Below, piece after piece: positions 6,132 through 7,097 of a stretch of 7,097 nt of DNA. This DNA is from Clostridia bacterium. GTDB lineage: Bacteria > Bacillota > Clostridia > Christensenellales > Borkfalkiaceae. The stretch lies in NCBI GenBank assembly GCA_017631725.1, contig JAGBSS010000171.1, forward strand, positions 1 through 7,097. The letters run 5' to 3'. The translations under genes were made by a program, and so were the position numbers. The notes under the pieces are model-generated. The model ran no database searches. It was not told the origin of the DNA and was given only the letters and a program-made list of their open reading frames with translations. The stretch's first letter is position 1; each line of letters opens with the position of its first letter.

Positions 6132-6161
6132 TTGTAAACGCAACTTTCACTATGGTATAAT
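6132..6161 (+). promoter_or_regulatory. Sigma-70-type promoter of tkt, extended -10
   Basis: TTGTAA (-35, 6132-6137), an 18-base spacer, then TATAAT (-10, 6156-6161) preceded by TGG, again an extended -10. Predicted transcription start is near 6168, about 37 bases before the tkt ATG. The -35 box lies inside a small imperfect-centre inverted repeat (GTTG-TAAACG-CAAC, 6131-6144). Confidence 0.8.
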
Positions 6162-6204
6162 CGAAGTATAAAAATTAGCCTTTTTTGGCTTTTAAGGAGA
6201 AAAC

Positions 6205-7097
6205 ATGAAAGATATCCAGCAACTTACAGTAAATGCAATAAGGGTTATATCTGCAGAAGGTATCGAAAAGGCAAATTCTGGTCACCCAGGTCTCCCTTTA
6301 GGTGCTGCTCCAATTGGTTATGCAGCATATACCAATATGACTTTTAACCCTAAAAACCCAAACTTTGACAACAGAGATCGTTTTGTTCTTTCTGCTGGCC
6401 ATGGTTCTATGCTTTTATATTCACTTTTATATCTCTTTGGTTTTAAACTCACTAAAGAAGATATGATGAATTTCCGTCAATTAGACAGCAAAACAACCGG
6501 TCACCCAGAATACGAAGTTTGCCCAGGCGTAGAAACAAGTACCGGTCCTTTAGGTCAAGGTATTGCAAACGCAGTTGGTATGGCAATGGCAGAAGCACAT
6601 CTTGCTGCAAAATATAATAAAGAAGGTTTCAACGTTGTTGACCACTACACCTTTGCTTTAACCGGTGATGGTTGCTTACAAGAAGGTATTTCTAACGAAG
6701 CAGCTTCTCTTGCTGGAACTTTAAAACTTGGCAAACTTATCGTTTTATATGATGATAACGATATCACTATAGAAGGCGATACAGACGTTGCCTTTAGAGA
6801 AGACGTTGCAAAACGCCACGAAGCACTTGGTTGGCAAGTATTAAAAGTTAAAGATGCTAACGATATAGATGCTATTAATCGTGCAATTAAAAAAGCAAAA
6901 GCAGAAAAAGAAAAACCATCTATAATTATTATTAAATCTGTAATTGGTTATGGTTCCGCTTTAGCAGGTTCTGCAGCTTGTCACGGTGCACCTTTAGGCG
7001 CAGAAAATTTAGCAAAACTTAAAGAAACTTTAGGTTATAACTACGATGCGTTCGAAGTTCCAAAAGAAGTATTTAGCCACTGCAAGAGATTTGCTAC
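6205..7097 (+). CDS. tkt: Transketolase, N-terminal part (runs off the window)
   Basis: Transketolase is the cytoplasmic thiamine-diphosphate enzyme of the non-oxidative pentose phosphate pathway; it moves two-carbon units between sugar phosphates. The first 297 codons are present and open to the right edge; full enzymes are about 660 aa, so less than half is seen. Diagnostic runs are present: KANSGHPGLPLGAAP (22-36, with His27), LSAGHGSMLLYSLL (62-75), GPLGQGIANAVGMA (114-127), and the thiamine-diphosphate/Mg motif starting GDGCLQEGIS (154-163) with Asp155 and closing with Asn185 in LYDDNDITIEGD. CHGAPLG (259-265) is the substrate-side His region. The ATG has AAGGAGA four bases upstream. The gene is divergent from proS and has its own promoter. 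Gly codons are largely GGT, consistent with high expression. It is a fused N-terminal/core form at least to here; whether the C-terminal half is in the same gene cannot be seen. Confidence 0.95.
   Translation, partial: MKDIQQLTVNAIRVISAEGIEKANSGHPGLPLGAAPIGYAAYTNMTFNPKNPNFDNRDRFVLSAGHGSMLLYSLLYLFGFKLTKEDMMNFRQLDSKTTGHPEYEVCPGVETSTGPLGQGIANAVGMAMAEAHLAAKYNKEGFNVVDHYTFALTGDGCLQEGISNEAASLAGTLKLGKLIVLYDDNDITIEGDTDVAFREDVAKRHEALGWQVLKVKDANDIDAINRAIKKAKAEKEKPSIIIIKSVIGYGSALAGSAACHGAPLGAENLAKLKETLGYNYDAFEVPKEVFSHCKRFA

Noticed and set aside
6177..6190. AGCC-TTTTTT-GGCT hairpin in the tkt leader as an attenuator
   Set aside because: The stem is only four base pairs and is followed by just four T residues before the ribosome binding site; too weak to act as a terminator.

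Overview
The window is AT-rich bacterial DNA. It carries seven protein genes, no RNA genes and no recognisable mobile DNA. The housekeeping set, AGGAG-type ribosome binding sites, compact same-strand gene packing and an archaeal/eukaryote-type prolyl-tRNA synthetase suggest a low-GC Gram-positive bacterium, probably an uncultured Clostridia-like member of the Bacillota. That placement is an inference from gene style, not from a marker gene. The genetic code looks standard: stops are TAA or TAG, and no in-frame TGA is needed.

Six genes lie on the minus strand and read from right to left: proS (prolyl-tRNA synthetase), an unnamed polytopic membrane protein, mnmE (tRNA U34-modifying GTPase), a LysR-family regulator, uppP (undecaprenyl-diphosphate phosphatase) and mscL (mechanosensitive channel). 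From the membrane gene to mscL the gaps are only 2 to 17 bases. The regulator's ribosome binding site lies inside the last codons of mnmE, and the uppP ribosome binding site overlaps the regulator's stop codon, so these five genes look like one translationally packed operon. It ends at a strong intrinsic terminator at 12-41. proS is separated from them by 112 bases holding a near-perfect hairpin and a curious ATG-TAA start-stop pair. Whether proS is cotranscribed is open.

On the plus strand, from 6205 to the right edge, is the first 297 codons of a transketolase gene (tkt). proS and tkt are divergent. The 166 bases between them hold two back-to-back sigma-70-type promoters, both with an extended -10 (TGnTATAAT), and two perfect 17-bp palindromes on the proS side. 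One palindrome sits exactly over the proS -10 box.

The functions are mostly core: tRNA charging (ProS), tRNA wobble modification (MnmE), envelope upkeep (UppP recycles the cell-wall lipid carrier, MscL vents osmotic pressure) and the pentose phosphate pathway (Tkt). I found no convincing undescribed system. The points most worth checking are the stop codon right after a well-placed ATG upstream of the membrane gene, the palindromes in the proS/tkt region, the lengthened cytoplasmic linker of MscL, and the LysR regulator embedded in a housekeeping operon.
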